Source of the DNA: Betaproteobacteria bacterium
GTDB lineage: Bacteria; Pseudomonadota; Gammaproteobacteria; Burkholderiales; Thiobacillaceae
DNA: 64,000 nt
Reading direction: 5' to 3'
Assembly (NCBI GenBank): GCA_016219425.1
Contig: JACRNB010000011.1
Coordinates: forward strand, 1 to 64,000
Shown: positions 44,995 through 53,595 of the stretch, piece after piece
How positions within the stretch are numbered: the first letter of the stretch is position 1
Layout: each line of letters starts with the position of its first letter
Notes under the pieces: model-generated
Databases searched by the model: none
What the model was told of the DNA's origin: nothing
The model's input: the letters and a program-made list of their open reading frames with translations, nothing else
Translations under genes and position numbers: made by a program

Positions 44995-45291
44995 GGGGTA
45001 TCTCCTAGTAAGTAACAGTGGGGGGTGAACTGCCATACGTTTCACGTTAGGCGGGCGCATTGTGCGCACCCGTGACTTAACCGTTACTTAAGGAATCGCG
45101 TAAAGAAATCAAGGGAAATCCCATCCGGGTGCATGTCACGGCCCGCCTGTGTGGCGGGCCGTGCATGTCGTCTCCTCTATCCCCCTCCGCGGGACGCCTG
45201 GCCCCGCGAAATCGTCGGCCTGAGCCGGCGGCGGAAGTTACCCCCTCCCCCCTTGCGTGACAACCTCTAATTTCACGCAAGTCATTGTTTT
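44995..45291. other. Intergenic region between two minus-strand genes
   Basis: 297 bases without a gene. It holds the promoter side of the Ala/Lys-rich gene, a PmrA-box-like repeat (45076-45092), a strong GC hairpin CACGGCCCGCC-TGTGT-GGCGGGCCGTG (45137-45163) flanked by GCATGTC direct repeats, and an inverted repeat TTGCGTGA (45253-45260) / TCACGCAA (45273-45280) followed by an AT-rich stretch. The hairpins may end transcription of the upstream GGDEF gene. Confidence 0.55.
45076..45092. promoter_or_regulatory. PmrA/QseB-box-like direct repeat
   Basis: CTTAAC-CGTTA-CTTAAG on the plus strand (CTTAAG-TAACG-GTTAAG on the minus strand) has the 6-5-6 layout and 11-base period of PmrA boxes (consensus CTTAAT-N5-CTTAAT). 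It lies upstream of the small secreted protein gene and close to the PmrA/QseB-type regulator gene. Confidence 0.5.
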
Positions 45292-46545
45292 TTAAACATT
45301 TGCATATTCGAGTATTGTGAAACACGAACACCTCAACCCAAGCCGGACGAGCCGGAGCCAAAGAGGGGCGCCTCGAAAAACCCCGGATTCGTCGTTCCCG
45401 CGAAAGCGGGTATCCAGTGAAATCAACAACCTGGATACCCGCTTTCGCGGGTATGACGGGTTTTTCGAGGCCCCCAGAGGTAGCCCGGATGGAGCGCAGC
45501 GGAATCCGGGGAATTTCACGGTGCGATCCCGGATTCCGCTGCGCTCCATCCGGGCTAGAAATCTGCGCACAAAATGCGAAGACTTGGGTGTTTCCAGGGT
45601 CAACCGAGATTGGCCGCCATCTGTATTGGCCGCCATCTGTTTTGCGCACACGCAGTTGCGGCCCGCGCCCTTGGCGGCGTAGAGCTGTTCGTCGGCGGCC
45701 TGCAACAGTTGATGGAAGGTCTGGTTCGGGTTGGGGCAGCCGCTGACGCAGCCGACGCTGATGCTGACCGACTGCACATGGTTCTGACGGAGTTGGGGGA
45801 AGCTCATCTCGGCGACGGCGAGCCGCAACCGCTCTCCCATCCGGCGCGCACCCTCCAGGTCGGCGCCCGGCAGGATGACGCTGAATTCCTCGCCGCCGTA
45901 GCGGGCCAGGAGGTCGCCGGGGCGGGTCAGCGCCTGGGCCATGGCGCCGGCCACCTGACGCAGGCACTGATCGCCTTCGAAATGGCCGTAGCGGTCGTTG
46001 TATTGCTTGAAGCGGTCTACATCCACCATCAGCAATGACAGCGGTTTCCCGTCCCGCATGGCGCGCCGCCATTCCACCTCCAACGCCAGATCGAAGCAGC
46101 GCCGGTTGGCGACATCGGTGAGGCCGTCCTGGTTGGCGTAGCGTTCCAGCAGGTCGTTGTTGATCTTGAGCCGGATCTGGTTGCGGATGCGCGCCCGCAC
46201 CACATCCAGGCGGAAGGGCCGGGTGATGCAGTCGGCGGCCCCGAGCCCGAGGCCGCGCACCTCGTCCTCGGCGTGGTCGTGCTGGGTAATCAGCATGACC
46301 GGCACGGATCGGGCCATCTCGTCCGCCTTGATCTGGCGGCAGATATCGAACCCTTCACGAATGGGCGGGCGGACGTCGAGCAGGATCAGGTCGGGCTTGC
46401 ACTCGGCGCTCCGCACGACATCCAGGACATGGGGGGCGTCCGGCGCGCGTTGAACCCGGTACTCGGCGGCCAGCATCCGGGCCAGGCTGCGGTCGGGAGC
46501 TGCTTCGTGGTCAACGATGAGGATGTGGGGTTTGTCAGACGCCAT
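45292..46545 (-). CDS. Receiver-GGDEF protein with repeat-derived C-terminal extension
   Basis: A 417-residue protein. The receiver (residues about 8-125) has HILIVDHEA, where the usual second acidic residue is His, a phosphoacceptor-like LILLDVRPP and TRPF instead of T/S..KPF, so phosphorylation is doubtful. The GGDEF domain (about 140-300) is intact: LMVDVDRFKQYNDRYGH and RYGGEEFSVIL. After CVCAKQ the chain continues for about 115 residues encoded by a 16-base tandem repeat and two large palindromes, giving stretches such as MERSGIRD and YPRKRVSR. ATG 46545 has AGGAG. It should make cyclic di-GMP. Confidence 0.85.
   Translation of the reverse strand: MASDKPHILIVDHEAAPDRSLARMLAAEYRVQRAPDAPHVLDVVRSAECKPDLILLDVRPPIREGFDICRQIKADEMARSVPVMLITQHDHAEDEVRGLGLGAADCITRPFRLDVVRARIRNQIRLKINNDLLERYANQDGLTDVANRRCFDLALEVEWRRAMRDGKPLSLLMVDVDRFKQYNDRYGHFEGDQCLRQVAGAMAQALTRPGDLLARYGGEEFSVILPGADLEGARRMGERLRLAVAEMSFPQLRQNHVQSVSISVGCVSGCPNPNQTFHQLLQAADEQLYAAKGAGRNCVCAKQMAANTDGGQSRLTLETPKSSHFVRRFLARMERSGIRDRTVKFPGFRCAPSGLPLGASKNPSYPRKRVSRLLISLDTRFRGNDESGVFRGAPLWLRLVRLGLRCSCFTILEYANV
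45370..45471. repeat. Large palindromic repeat, type 1
   Basis: TTCCCGCGAAAGCGGGTATCCAG meets its inverse copy across a 13-base spacer: arms CGCGAAAGCGGGTATCCAG (45400-45418) and CTGGATACCCGCTTTCGCG (45431-45449), themselves with CCCGCGAAAGCGGG hairpins. Outer arms GCCTCGAAAAACCC (45370-45383) and GGGTTTTTCGAGGC (45458-45471) enclose the whole. It lies inside the coding sequence of the GGDEF gene tail. Confidence 0.9.
45481..45557. repeat. Large palindromic repeat, type 2, perfect 30-base arms
   Basis: An arm starting TAGCCCGGATGGAGCGCAGC (45481-45510) and its exact reverse complement (45528-45557) flank a 17-base spacer. This GGATGGAGCGCAGCGG word is a widely scattered proteobacterial repeat type. 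It is translated as part of the GGDEF gene tail. Confidence 0.93.
45609..45640. repeat. Perfect 16-base tandem duplication
   Basis: ATTGGCCGCCATCTGT occurs twice head to tail. It lies where the GGDEF domain ends and the extension begins. Sixteen is not a multiple of three, so gain or loss of one copy would shift the frame of the tail. Confidence 0.95.
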
Positions 46546-46779
46546 GGAGCTCTCCTTTTCAGCGCCCGACGCAATGCGGCAAACCGCACCGCATCGCGTC
46601 GCGCCATGCCATGACTTCATCATTAACCTGGATCACGGCATGGACTATTGGAGGAATCTTTAGCTGCGCCCTCGCGCGGGCCAAGTCGATCTTGGGACGG
46701 CCCGGCGAACGACTGGAGAGCTGCATTGCCAGGGCCGGAAACGAGGAGAACAATCCGCGCAGCCAGAGGGGGGACGAAC
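46546..46779. promoter_or_regulatory. Divergent intergenic region with two inverted repeats
   Basis: 234 bases between the receiver-GGDEF gene (minus) and the PAS kinase gene (plus). GACGC-A-ATGCGG-N9-CCGCAT-C-GCGTC (46568-46600) and CATGCCATGA / TCACGGCATG (46604-46613 with 46633-46642) are inverted repeats that could bind a shared regulator. No -10/-35 pair is obvious. Confidence 0.45.
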
Positions 46780-48837
46780 ATGTCGACGCAGCAATCCGCA
46801 GAAGATCAGCAGCGCCTTCGGGAAGACGCGGAATCGCTCCCGTGCGATCAGCCCGCGGCGGCCCCACCGAGGCCCGAGCGGCCCGCCGAGGAACTCCTGC
46901 ACGAGCTTCAGGTGCACCGCATCGAACTGGAGATGCAGAACGACGAGCTGCGACGGGCGCAGTTGGTGAGCGAGGAATCGCGCGACCGTTATCTGGACCT
47001 CTACGACTTCGCCCCCGTCGGTTACTTCACCCTCGACCGCGCCGCCACGGTCATCGAGGCCAACCTCACCGGGGCAGAGATGTTCGGGATGACGCGCAAA
47101 GATCTGCTGCTCCGGCGTTTTGCGAACTTTGTCAGTCCCGAGGACCGGGGGCATTGGGCGCGCCATTTCATGAACACGATGAATCACGGCGAAAAACAGA
47201 GTTGCGAACTGGAACTCTGCGGCGTCGGCGGCCACCCGTTTCAGGCCCGGCTCGATTGCCTGCGCATGGAGCGAGGCGGCGAACCCGCCGTGGCGCGCAT
47301 CGCCCTCACCAACGTGACCGAACGCAAGCGGATCGAACAGGCGCTGCGCGAAAGCCAGGCCGACCTGAACCGCGCCCAGGAAGTCGGCCAGATCGGCAGC
47401 TGGCGCTTGAACGTGCACCGTAACGAACTGCTCTGGTCGGACCAGAATCACCGCATCTTCGGCATTCCCAAGGGCACGCCGCTCACGTATGAGATGTTTC
47501 TCGCGCTGGTCCATCCGCAAGACCGGGAGTACGTCGACCAGCAGTGGGAGGCCGCCCTGGGCGGCGCACCCTACGACATCGAACACCGCCTGGTGGTGGA
47601 GGGCGGGGTGAAATGGGTGCGCGAAAGGGCCGAACTGGAGTTCGACGCGGCGGGGCGGCTGCTGGGCGGTTTCGGCACCACCCAGGACATCACGGAGTTG
47701 AAGCTGGCCGAGCTCGCCCTGATCGAGGCGGATCGGCGCAAGGACGAATTTCTCGCCATGCTCGGACACGAGCTGCGCAACCCGCTGGCGCCCATTCGCA
47801 ACGCCGCCCACGTCCTCGCCCGTCTGGAGACGCAAGAACCCAAGGTGCGCTGGGCGCAGGAGATCATCGAGCGCCAGGTCGTCCATCTCACCCGCCTGGT
47901 GGACGACCTGCTCGACGTCTCGCGCATCGTGCGCGGCAAGGTCGCGTTGCAGCGGGAGACCGTCGCACTGGCCGACGTGCTGGGTCATGCCGTGGACATG
48001 GCCCGCCCCCTGATCGAGGCCAAAGGACATCGACTCGACGTGCGCCTGCCGGAGCAACCGGTCTGGTTACAGGCCGACCCGGTGCGCCTGGCGCAGGTGC
48101 TGCTCAACCTGCTCGACAACGCCGCCAAGTACACCCCCGAGGGCGGTCACATCGAACTCGTCGCCCGCGTGGGCGGCGAGACGCTCGAAATCCGCCTGCG
48201 CGACAACGGCATCGGCATCCCGGCGGACCTGCGTCCGCGCATCTTTGACCTGTTTCAGCAGGGCGAACGCGGCCTGGACCGCACCCAGGGCGGGCTGGGC
48301 ATCGGCCTGACGCTGGTCAAGCGGCTGGTGGAACTGCATGGCGGTCTGATCGAGGCGACCAGCACGGGGCAGGGACAGGGCGCGGAATTCACGATTCGCC
48401 TGCCGCTCCTGGTCGACGCCCCGCCAGCCCCGGCACGGGACGCATCCAAGCCCGCCGCGACCGCCTGCCGGGTGCTGGTGGTGGATGACGACCCCGCCGT
48501 GGCGGACAGCATGGCCACGTTGCTGACCATCGAGGGCCATGAGGTCCGAACCGCCAGCGGCGGCGAGGAGGCGCTGCAACAGGCGCGCGATTTCCGGCCT
48601 CATCTGGTCCTGCTCGATATCGGCCTCCATGGCATGGACGGCTATGAAGCGGCCCGGCGCCTGCGCGCACAGCAACCCCAGGGCGAACCGCTCTGCCTGG
48701 TGGCGGTGACCGGCTACGGCCACGAAGAGGCCAGGCTGCGCGTCCGCGAGGCCGGGTTCGACCGACATCTGGTAAAGCCGGTCGAACCCGAGACCATTTG
48801 CGACCTGCTGACCAAGATCGACGGCGGATTGCGATGA
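46780..48837 (+). CDS. PAS-PAS hybrid histidine kinase with C-terminal receiver
   Basis: A 685-residue cytoplasmic kinase. A helical N-terminus (LLHELQVHRIELEMQNDELR, residues about 36-55) precedes a PAS domain (about 68-190) and a second PAS/PAC (about 200-310). The dimerisation H-box is MLGHELRNPLAPI (about 327-339), the ATPase domain shows LLDNAAKY, DNGIGIP and GGLGIGLTLVK, and a receiver (about 560-680) has VVDDDPAV and LVLLDIGLHGMDG. It has no DNA-binding output, so it passes phosphate on or feeds back. ATG 46780 has GAGGGGGG. Its stop overlaps the next kinase start (ATGA). Confidence 0.9.
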   Translation: MSTQQSAEDQQRLREDAESLPCDQPAAAPPRPERPAEELLHELQVHRIELEMQNDELRRAQLVSEESRDRYLDLYDFAPVGYFTLDRAATVIEANLTGAEMFGMTRKDLLLRRFANFVSPEDRGHWARHFMNTMNHGEKQSCELELCGVGGHPFQARLDCLRMERGGEPAVARIALTNVTERKRIEQALRESQADLNRAQEVGQIGSWRLNVHRNELLWSDQNHRIFGIPKGTPLTYEMFLALVHPQDREYVDQQWEAALGGAPYDIEHRLVVEGGVKWVRERAELEFDAAGRLLGGFGTTQDITELKLAELALIEADRRKDEFLAMLGHELRNPLAPIRNAAHVLARLETQEPKVRWAQEIIERQVVHLTRLVDDLLDVSRIVRGKVALQRETVALADVLGHAVDMARPLIEAKGHRLDVRLPEQPVWLQADPVRLAQVLLNLLDNAAKYTPEGGHIELVARVGGETLEIRLRDNGIGIPADLRPRIFDLFQQGERGLDRTQGGLGIGLTLVKRLVELHGGLIEATSTGQGQGAEFTIRLPLLVDAPPAPARDASKPAATACRVLVVDDDPAVADSMATLLTIEGHEVRTASGGEEALQQARDFRPHLVLLDIGLHGMDGYEAARRLRAQQPQGEPLCLVAVTGYGHEEARLRVREAGFDRHLVKPVEPETICDLLTKIDGGLR

Positions 48838-51035
48838 ACCCCCAGGACCGCTGGCCGTCACGGGCGCACACCCTGCACCAGGTAGTGCAGGTCGATCTCC
48901 GCCGCGTCGCGTTGCAGACCCTCCTGTCCGGCCTGGTGTTTTCCGTGCTGCTGGCCATCCCGGTCGCGGTCTATCACCGGGGTGAGGCGCGCAACCTGCA
49001 AGGCCTGCGTCTGGCGGAGCAGGAACGGGTGATCCAGCTTGCCGAGCAGGTCATCCACCAGGAGATGGACGCCGTCCTGTCCGACCTGCGCTACCTGTCG
49101 CAACACAATGAGCTCAAGGCCTACCTGGAAAACACCAACCCCGAACATCGCCGCAACCTGGCCCTTGAATACCTGGTCGTGGCGAAACAAAAGCGCGTTT
49201 ATGACCAGATCCGCTTCATCGGCCTGAACGGCAGGGAAGAGGTGCGCATCGACCACGCCGGCGGCAAACCGGTCATCCGGGAAGAACCGGACCTCCAGGA
49301 CAAACACGACCGCTACTACTTCCAGGAGGCGCAATGGCTGTCGCCGGGGCAGATCTACGTTTCGCCCTTTGACCTGAACGTCGAGCGTGGCGTGATCGAG
49401 CAACCGATCAAGCCGACCATCCGTTTCGTCGTGCCGGTGGCGGACGCCTACGGCCTGATTCGCGGCGTGGTGGCGCTCAACTACCAGGGGCAGCGCCTGA
49501 TCGACAAACTGGGCGCCCTGGCCGGGGGCGCGAACTCGATCTGGCTGCTCAACGCCGAAGGTCACTGGCTGATCGGCCCTTCGCGGCAGGTGGAATGGGG
49601 CTTCATGCCGGCGTACGCCCCGATGCCCGCCCCGGCCCAGGACCGGTTCGCCTCGTTCCGGCGGCGGGCGATGGCGGAAACCTCGGGCGCCCACGGCCTT
49701 CAGGACGCCTGGATACGGTTTGAACGGATCTACCCGCTGAGCGGCGGCCACCGTCCAGCGGACGCGACGGACTTCGCCCAGCCGGCCTCGGCGGAGCGGT
49801 ATTCCTGGACGCTCGCGGTTGCGCTTGCGTCGCCCACCCCGCAAACCCCGCACACCCTCCTGCCGCAGGAGCTGTGGACGACGTACGCCGTCTTGTCGCT
49901 GTTCGCCTTTTTCGCTGCGGGCGCGCTCGCCTTCGCCATCCACCGCAACAAGGCGCTGGCGCAGTCCATGGAAAAGGTGATCGACAGCCTGCCGATCCTG
50001 ATCTCGTACGTCGATGCCGAACAACGCTACCGATACAACAACCAGGCCTACGAGAAGCTTTTCCACCTGAGCCCCCGGCAAATCCATGGCAAGACCGTGC
50101 GCGAACTGCTTGGCGATACCACCTATCAGGAGGTGCGCGGACATATCGAACAGACCCTGGCCGGGGCCAAGAGCGTCTTTGAGAGCCAACTGTCCTGTGC
50201 AGGGCCGGAGATGCACGACATGGTGGTGACCCTCCTGCCGGACCTGTCGGCGCAGGGTGAGGTGCGCGGCTTTTTCGTGGTGGCCGACGATGTCAGCCTG
50301 ATCAAACAATCCGAGCGCCGCGAACGCCAGCGCATGCTGGAACTGGCCCACGTCTCCCGCCTCGCCAGCATGAGCGAGATGGCCGCCGAGATCGCGCACG
50401 AGATCAACCAGCCTCTGGCCGCCATCTCCATGTACAGCGCGGCAGGCCTGCGCACACTGCATACCGACTGCGATTGCACGCGCATGCAGAAATGGCTGGA
50501 GGCCATCCACACCCAGGCCAGGCGCGCCAGCGAAACCGTGCGGCGCATGCGCGGCTTCATGCAGACCGATGAACCGCAACACGGCCCGGTGGACCTGAAC
50601 CGGATCGCCAGCGAAGTGGCCGCACTCCTCCGTCACGAGGGCCGTGCGCAGGGCACGGAGATCGCCCTGCACCTGGACCCCGGCCTGCCGACCGTGCAGG
50701 GCGAAGCGATCCTGCTCGAACAGGTGGTCTTCAACCTGGTGCGCAACGCCATGGACGCGCTGCTGCTCCAACCTGGCGAGCGCCGGATCACGCTGGTCAC
50801 GTCATTCGACGCAGAACAGGTCTATGTTGAGGTCGGGGACACCGGGCTCGGCATTGACCCGGTGTTGGGCGAACGGGTTTTCGACCTGTTCGTGACCACC
50901 AAGCGGAAGGGAGCGGGAATGGGTCTGGCCATCAGTCGTTCCATCATCGAAGCTCACTCCGGCGCGATCCGCCAGAGCGCCCGCACCGAGGGCGGCGCCG
51001 CCTTCCTGTTCAGCCTGCCCTGGGAGGCCTCATGA
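48834..51035 (+). CDS. Membrane sensor histidine kinase (Cache-PAS-HisKA)
   Basis: A 733-residue kinase. It has a first membrane helix (residues about 25-47), a long periplasmic double-Cache-like sensor (about 50-340; YVSPFDLNVERGVIEQP matches the Cache fold), a second helix (about 350-372) and a PAS domain (about 380-490). The kinase core has AAEIAHEINQPLAAISMYSA, VVFNLVRNAMDALL and GAGMGLAISRSIIEAH. The HEINQPL type H-box is that of DctB/FixL-like kinases paired with FixJ-type regulators, and such a regulator follows with ATGA overlap. The signal is unknown; Cache domains often bind small acids. Confidence 0.9.
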   Translation: MNPQDRWPSRAHTLHQVVQVDLRRVALQTLLSGLVFSVLLAIPVAVYHRGEARNLQGLRLAEQERVIQLAEQVIHQEMDAVLSDLRYLSQHNELKAYLENTNPEHRRNLALEYLVVAKQKRVYDQIRFIGLNGREEVRIDHAGGKPVIREEPDLQDKHDRYYFQEAQWLSPGQIYVSPFDLNVERGVIEQPIKPTIRFVVPVADAYGLIRGVVALNYQGQRLIDKLGALAGGANSIWLLNAEGHWLIGPSRQVEWGFMPAYAPMPAPAQDRFASFRRRAMAETSGAHGLQDAWIRFERIYPLSGGHRPADATDFAQPASAERYSWTLAVALASPTPQTPHTLLPQELWTTYAVLSLFAFFAAGALAFAIHRNKALAQSMEKVIDSLPILISYVDAEQRYRYNNQAYEKLFHLSPRQIHGKTVRELLGDTTYQEVRGHIEQTLAGAKSVFESQLSCAGPEMHDMVVTLLPDLSAQGEVRGFFVVADDVSLIKQSERRERQRMLELAHVSRLASMSEMAAEIAHEINQPLAAISMYSAAGLRTLHTDCDCTRMQKWLEAIHTQARRASETVRRMRGFMQTDEPQHGPVDLNRIASEVAALLRHEGRAQGTEIALHLDPGLPTVQGEAILLEQVVFNLVRNAMDALLLQPGERRITLVTSFDAEQVYVEVGDTGLGIDPVLGERVFDLFVTTKRKGAGMGLAISRSIIEAHSGAIRQSARTEGGAAFLFSLPWEAS

Positions 51036-51658
51036 CGAAGCCCTGCCCGCCCACGGTCTATATCGTCGATGACGATGCTGCGGTGCGCGACGCGTTGGGC
51101 GCCCTGCTCGGCACGGTGCATCTGTGCAGCCTGGTCTTCGCTTCGGCGGAGGCGTTTCTGGCCGTGGCGAATCGAGAGATGCGGGGCTGTCTGCTGCTCG
51201 ACGTGCGCATGCCCGGCATGAGCGGGCTGGAACTGCAACGCAAACTCCAGGATCTGGGCATCACGCTGCCGGTCGCCATCATCACCGGGCACGGCGACGT
51301 GCCCATGGCGGTGCGGGCCTTGAAGGCCGGCGCGTCCGACTTCATTGAAAAGCCCTTCAACGAGCAGGATCTGCTCGACCGCATCCAGACCTACCTGAAG
51401 ACCGACCAGGACGCCTGGCACGCCCGTCAGGCGCACATTGAGGCGGCGGCGCGCTTCGCCCGGCTCACCCCGCGCGAGATGGCGGTGATGGAACTGATCG
51501 CCGCCGGCGGCCACACCAAACGCATCGCAGCACAACTCGACATCCAGGCCCGCACCGTGGACGTCCATCGCTTCAACATCATGCACAAAGCCGGCGTGCG
51601 CACCCTGGCCGAGTTGTTGCAATACTGGTCCATCTCCCAGCAACCGCCGCTGTCCTGA
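51032..51658 (+). CDS. FixJ-family response regulator
   Basis: A 208-residue regulator with a receiver (residues about 8-122: VYIVDDDAAVRDALGAL, CLLLDVRMPGMSGLEL, DFIEKPFNEQDL) and a LuxR-type helix-turn-helix (about 145-200: LTPREMAVMELIAAGGHTKR and TVDVHRFNIMHKAG). It is co-transcribed with the Cache kinase, surely its partner. A conserved palindromic promoter element lies about 110 bases downstream, before the MHYT-GGDEF gene, and recurs at 61153; this regulator is the natural candidate to bind it. Confidence 0.92.
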   Translation: MTKPCPPTVYIVDDDAAVRDALGALLGTVHLCSLVFASAEAFLAVANREMRGCLLLDVRMPGMSGLELQRKLQDLGITLPVAIITGHGDVPMAVRALKAGASDFIEKPFNEQDLLDRIQTYLKTDQDAWHARQAHIEAAARFARLTPREMAVMELIAAGGHTKRIAAQLDIQARTVDVHRFNIMHKAGVRTLAELLQYWSISQQPPLS

Positions 51659-51694
51659 ACCCCGTCCCGATCACCCCCACGCCACGCCAAAGGC

Positions 51695-51763
51695 ATCGCC
51701 CGGCACAGCCGGGCTCCTACGCCCCCCGCCGCCCCCTGTAGGAGCCCGGCTTCGCCGGGCGAT
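51695..51763. repeat. REP-like repeat pair, CTAC-GTAG inward
   Basis: ATCGCCCGGC ... GGGCTCCTAC (51695-51720) and GTAGGAGCCCGGC ... CGGGCGAT (51738-51763) form a 26-base inverted pair around a 17-base C-rich loop. Each arm carries its own CCCGGC..GCCGGG hairpin. It lies between the FixJ-type gene and the conserved promoter. The same unit occurs at 58277-58344 in the opposite arrangement. Confidence 0.9.
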
Positions 51764-51768
51764 CCACA

Positions 51769-51840
51769 CTAAAGATTCCTTTACGCCCGTTAAAGAAACC
51801 GGAAATTTTCCCAACGGCCCGTTCCCCCTAGCCTGCGCAG
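51769..51840 (+). promoter_or_regulatory. Conserved palindrome-promoter element, copy A
   Basis: The palindrome TAAAG-ATTC-CTTTA (51770-51783), a further half-site GTTAAAG (51789-51795), -35-like TTTTCC (51806-51811) and -10-like TAGCCT (51829-51834) lie upstream of the GTG at 51884. The whole block matches positions 61153-61224 without gaps, at about 56 of 73 positions. The spacing suits an activator bound near -65 and -50. Confidence 0.7.
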
Positions 51841-51883
51841 ACCGTCTGGGTTGCCGTATCCGTGCAAAGGGGAGAGGCGCGAA

Positions 51884-53554
51884 GTGTCGATCGTCTGGAA
51901 CATCCCGCTGATAGCGCTGTCCGTGCTGGCCGCCGTAATCGGCTCGTTTACGGCGCTGACCCACGCCCAGCGGATGCGCGAGAGCCACGGCACCTCTGCA
52001 TGGGTATGGATGGCCGCCGGCGGCATCACGCTGGGGTTGGCGATCTGGTCCATGCACTTCATCGGCATGCTCGCCTTTCACCTGGACACCCCCATCGGCT
52101 ACGACCTGGCGCCCACCCTGCTCTCCGCCCTGCCGGCGATTGCCGCCGCTCTACTCGGGTTTTATGTGCTGCGTGAACCGAACATCCGCATGTCGCGCAT
52201 CCTCCTGAGCGGCCTGTTCATGGGCGGCGGCATCAGCGTCATGCACTACACCGGCATGGCGGCCTTGAGGATGTCGCCGCCGATCCGCCATGACCCGCTG
52301 ATTTTTGCCCTGTCCGTGGTCATCGCCGTCATCGCCTCCTGGGGCGCGCTGCTGATGATGTATCAGGGCGAGCGCATCAAAATGCCTGCCCTGCCGCGCT
52401 TCGTGCTGGGCAGCGTGATCATGGGCCTGGCGATCTCCGGCATGCATTACACCGCCATGCTGGGCGCGCAATTCCAGCCCGGCAGCGTCTGCCTGAGCTA
52501 TGCCCCGAACGGACGCGACCTGCCGGTGATGATGGTGGCGCTGGTTTCGCTGGTTTCCCTGCTCTGGTTCGGCGGCGGCATCCTCGCCGTGCTGTTCGAT
52601 CAGCGCATGGCGCGAAACAACGCCTTGGCCCTGGCCCTGCTCGAACGCACCCACAGGCAGGTGGTGCGCGACCTGGAGCGCCAGAAATACGCGCTGGACC
52701 AACATTCCATCGTGGCCATCACCGATGTACGGGGCGTGATCACCTATGCCAACGACAAGTTCTGCGCCATCAGCCAGTACTCACGCGAGGAGCTGCTCGG
52801 GCAAGACCACCGCCTGGTGAAATCCGGCCTCCACCCGAAGACGTTTTTCCGTGACATGTACCGCGCCATCGCGTCGGGGCGGGTATGGCACGGCGAGATC
52901 TGCAATCGCGCCAAGGACGGCCATCTGTACTGGGTGGACACCACCATCGTCCCCAACCTGGGGAGCGACGGGAAACCGTTTCAGTACGTCGCCATCCGCA
53001 CCGACGTCACCGAACGCAAGCGGGCGGCGGAACTCATCCATCACCTCGCCTTCTACGACGCGCTCACCGGCCTGCCCAACCGCCGCCTGTTGATGGACCG
53101 CCTGCATCAGGCCCTGGTCGCCAGCGTGCGCAGCGGGCAGCACGGCGCGGTGATGTTTCTGGATCTGGACCGTTTCAAAACGCTCAACGACAGCAAGGGG
53201 CATGACTTCGGCGACATGCTGCTGGTGGAGGTGGCGCGGCGTCTCCAGGGCTGCGTGCGCGATGTCGATACCGTGGCGCGGCTGGGCGGCGATGAATTCA
53301 TCGTGGTGCTGGAAGCGTTGGGCGGCGTGGAGGTTGAAGCGGCTGCCGGCGTTGCACGGATCACGGAGAAGATCCGCACCGCGCTGGCCCAGCCTTACCT
53401 GCTCCAGGGCTATGAACACCACGCCTCCGCCAGCGTGGGCGTCAGCATGTTTTGCGGCAACCGGCAAAGCGTCGATGAACTGCTGATCCGCGCAGACAAG
53501 GCGATGTACCTGGCCAAGATGGCGGAGCGCGAGGCGATTTGCATGACCAGGTAA
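51884..53554 (+). CDS. MHYT-PAS-GGDEF diguanylate cyclase
   Basis: A 556-residue membrane protein. Seven N-terminal helices (residues about 5-245) contain the three MHYT motifs [16 protein letters not shown] and GMHYTAML, thought to bind a metal and sense oxygen, CO or NO. A PAS/PAC (about 270-390) and a GGDEF domain (about 395-550) with [18 protein letters not shown] and [11 protein letters not shown] follow; no EAL. It should make cyclic di-GMP. GTG 51884 has AGGGGAGA upstream; ATG 51851 lies beyond the likely transcription start. The promoter element shared with the 61.3 kb operon lies just upstream. Confidence 0.9.
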   Translation: MSIVWNIPLIALSVLAAVIGSFTALTHAQRMRESHGTSAWVWMAAGGITLGLAIWSMHFIGMLAFHLDTPIGYDLAPTLLSALPAIAAALLGFYVLREPNIRMSRILLSGLFMGGGISVMHYTGMAALRMSPPIRHDPLIFALSVVIAVIASWGALLMMYQGERIKMPALPRFVLGSVIMGLAISGMHYTAMLGAQFQPGSVCLSYAPNGRDLPVMMVALVSLVSLLWFGGGILAVLFDQRMARNNALALALLERTHRQVVRDLERQKYALDQHSIVAITDVRGVITYANDKFCAISQYSREELLGQDHRLVKSGLHPKTFFRDMYRAIASGRVWHGEICNRAKDGHLYWVDTTIVPNLGSDGKPFQYVAIRTDVTERKRAAELIHHLAFYDALTGLPNRRLLMDRLHQALVASVRSGQHGAVMFLDLDRFKTLNDSKGHDFGDMLLVEVARRLQGCVRDVDTVARLGGDEFIVVLEALGGVEVEAAAGVARITEKIRTALAQPYLLQGYEHHASASVGVSMFCGNRQSVDELLIRADKAMYLAKMAEREAICMTR

Positions 53555-53571
53555 CCCCTACGGCGGGGGAT

Positions 53572-53589
53572 GCAGGCGAGGGCGCCTGC
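53572..53589. terminator. Hairpin between convergent genes
   Basis: GCAGGCG-AGGG-CGCCTGC is a perfect 7-bp stem in the 41-base gap between the MHYT-GGDEF gene and the Rieske gene. There is no T-run on either side, so its role as bidirectional terminator is tentative. Confidence 0.4.
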
Positions 53590-53595
53590 GCTACG

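Noticed and set aside
45370-45557. CRISPR array
   Set aside because: The repeats are two different palindromes, not regularly spaced direct repeats with unique spacers, and no cas gene is near. No CRISPR was seen anywhere in the window.
51851-51883. ATG 51851 as start of the MHYT-GGDEF protein
   Set aside because: It lies within a few bases of the predicted transcription start, and GTG 51884 has a good ribosome binding site and begins at the first membrane helix.
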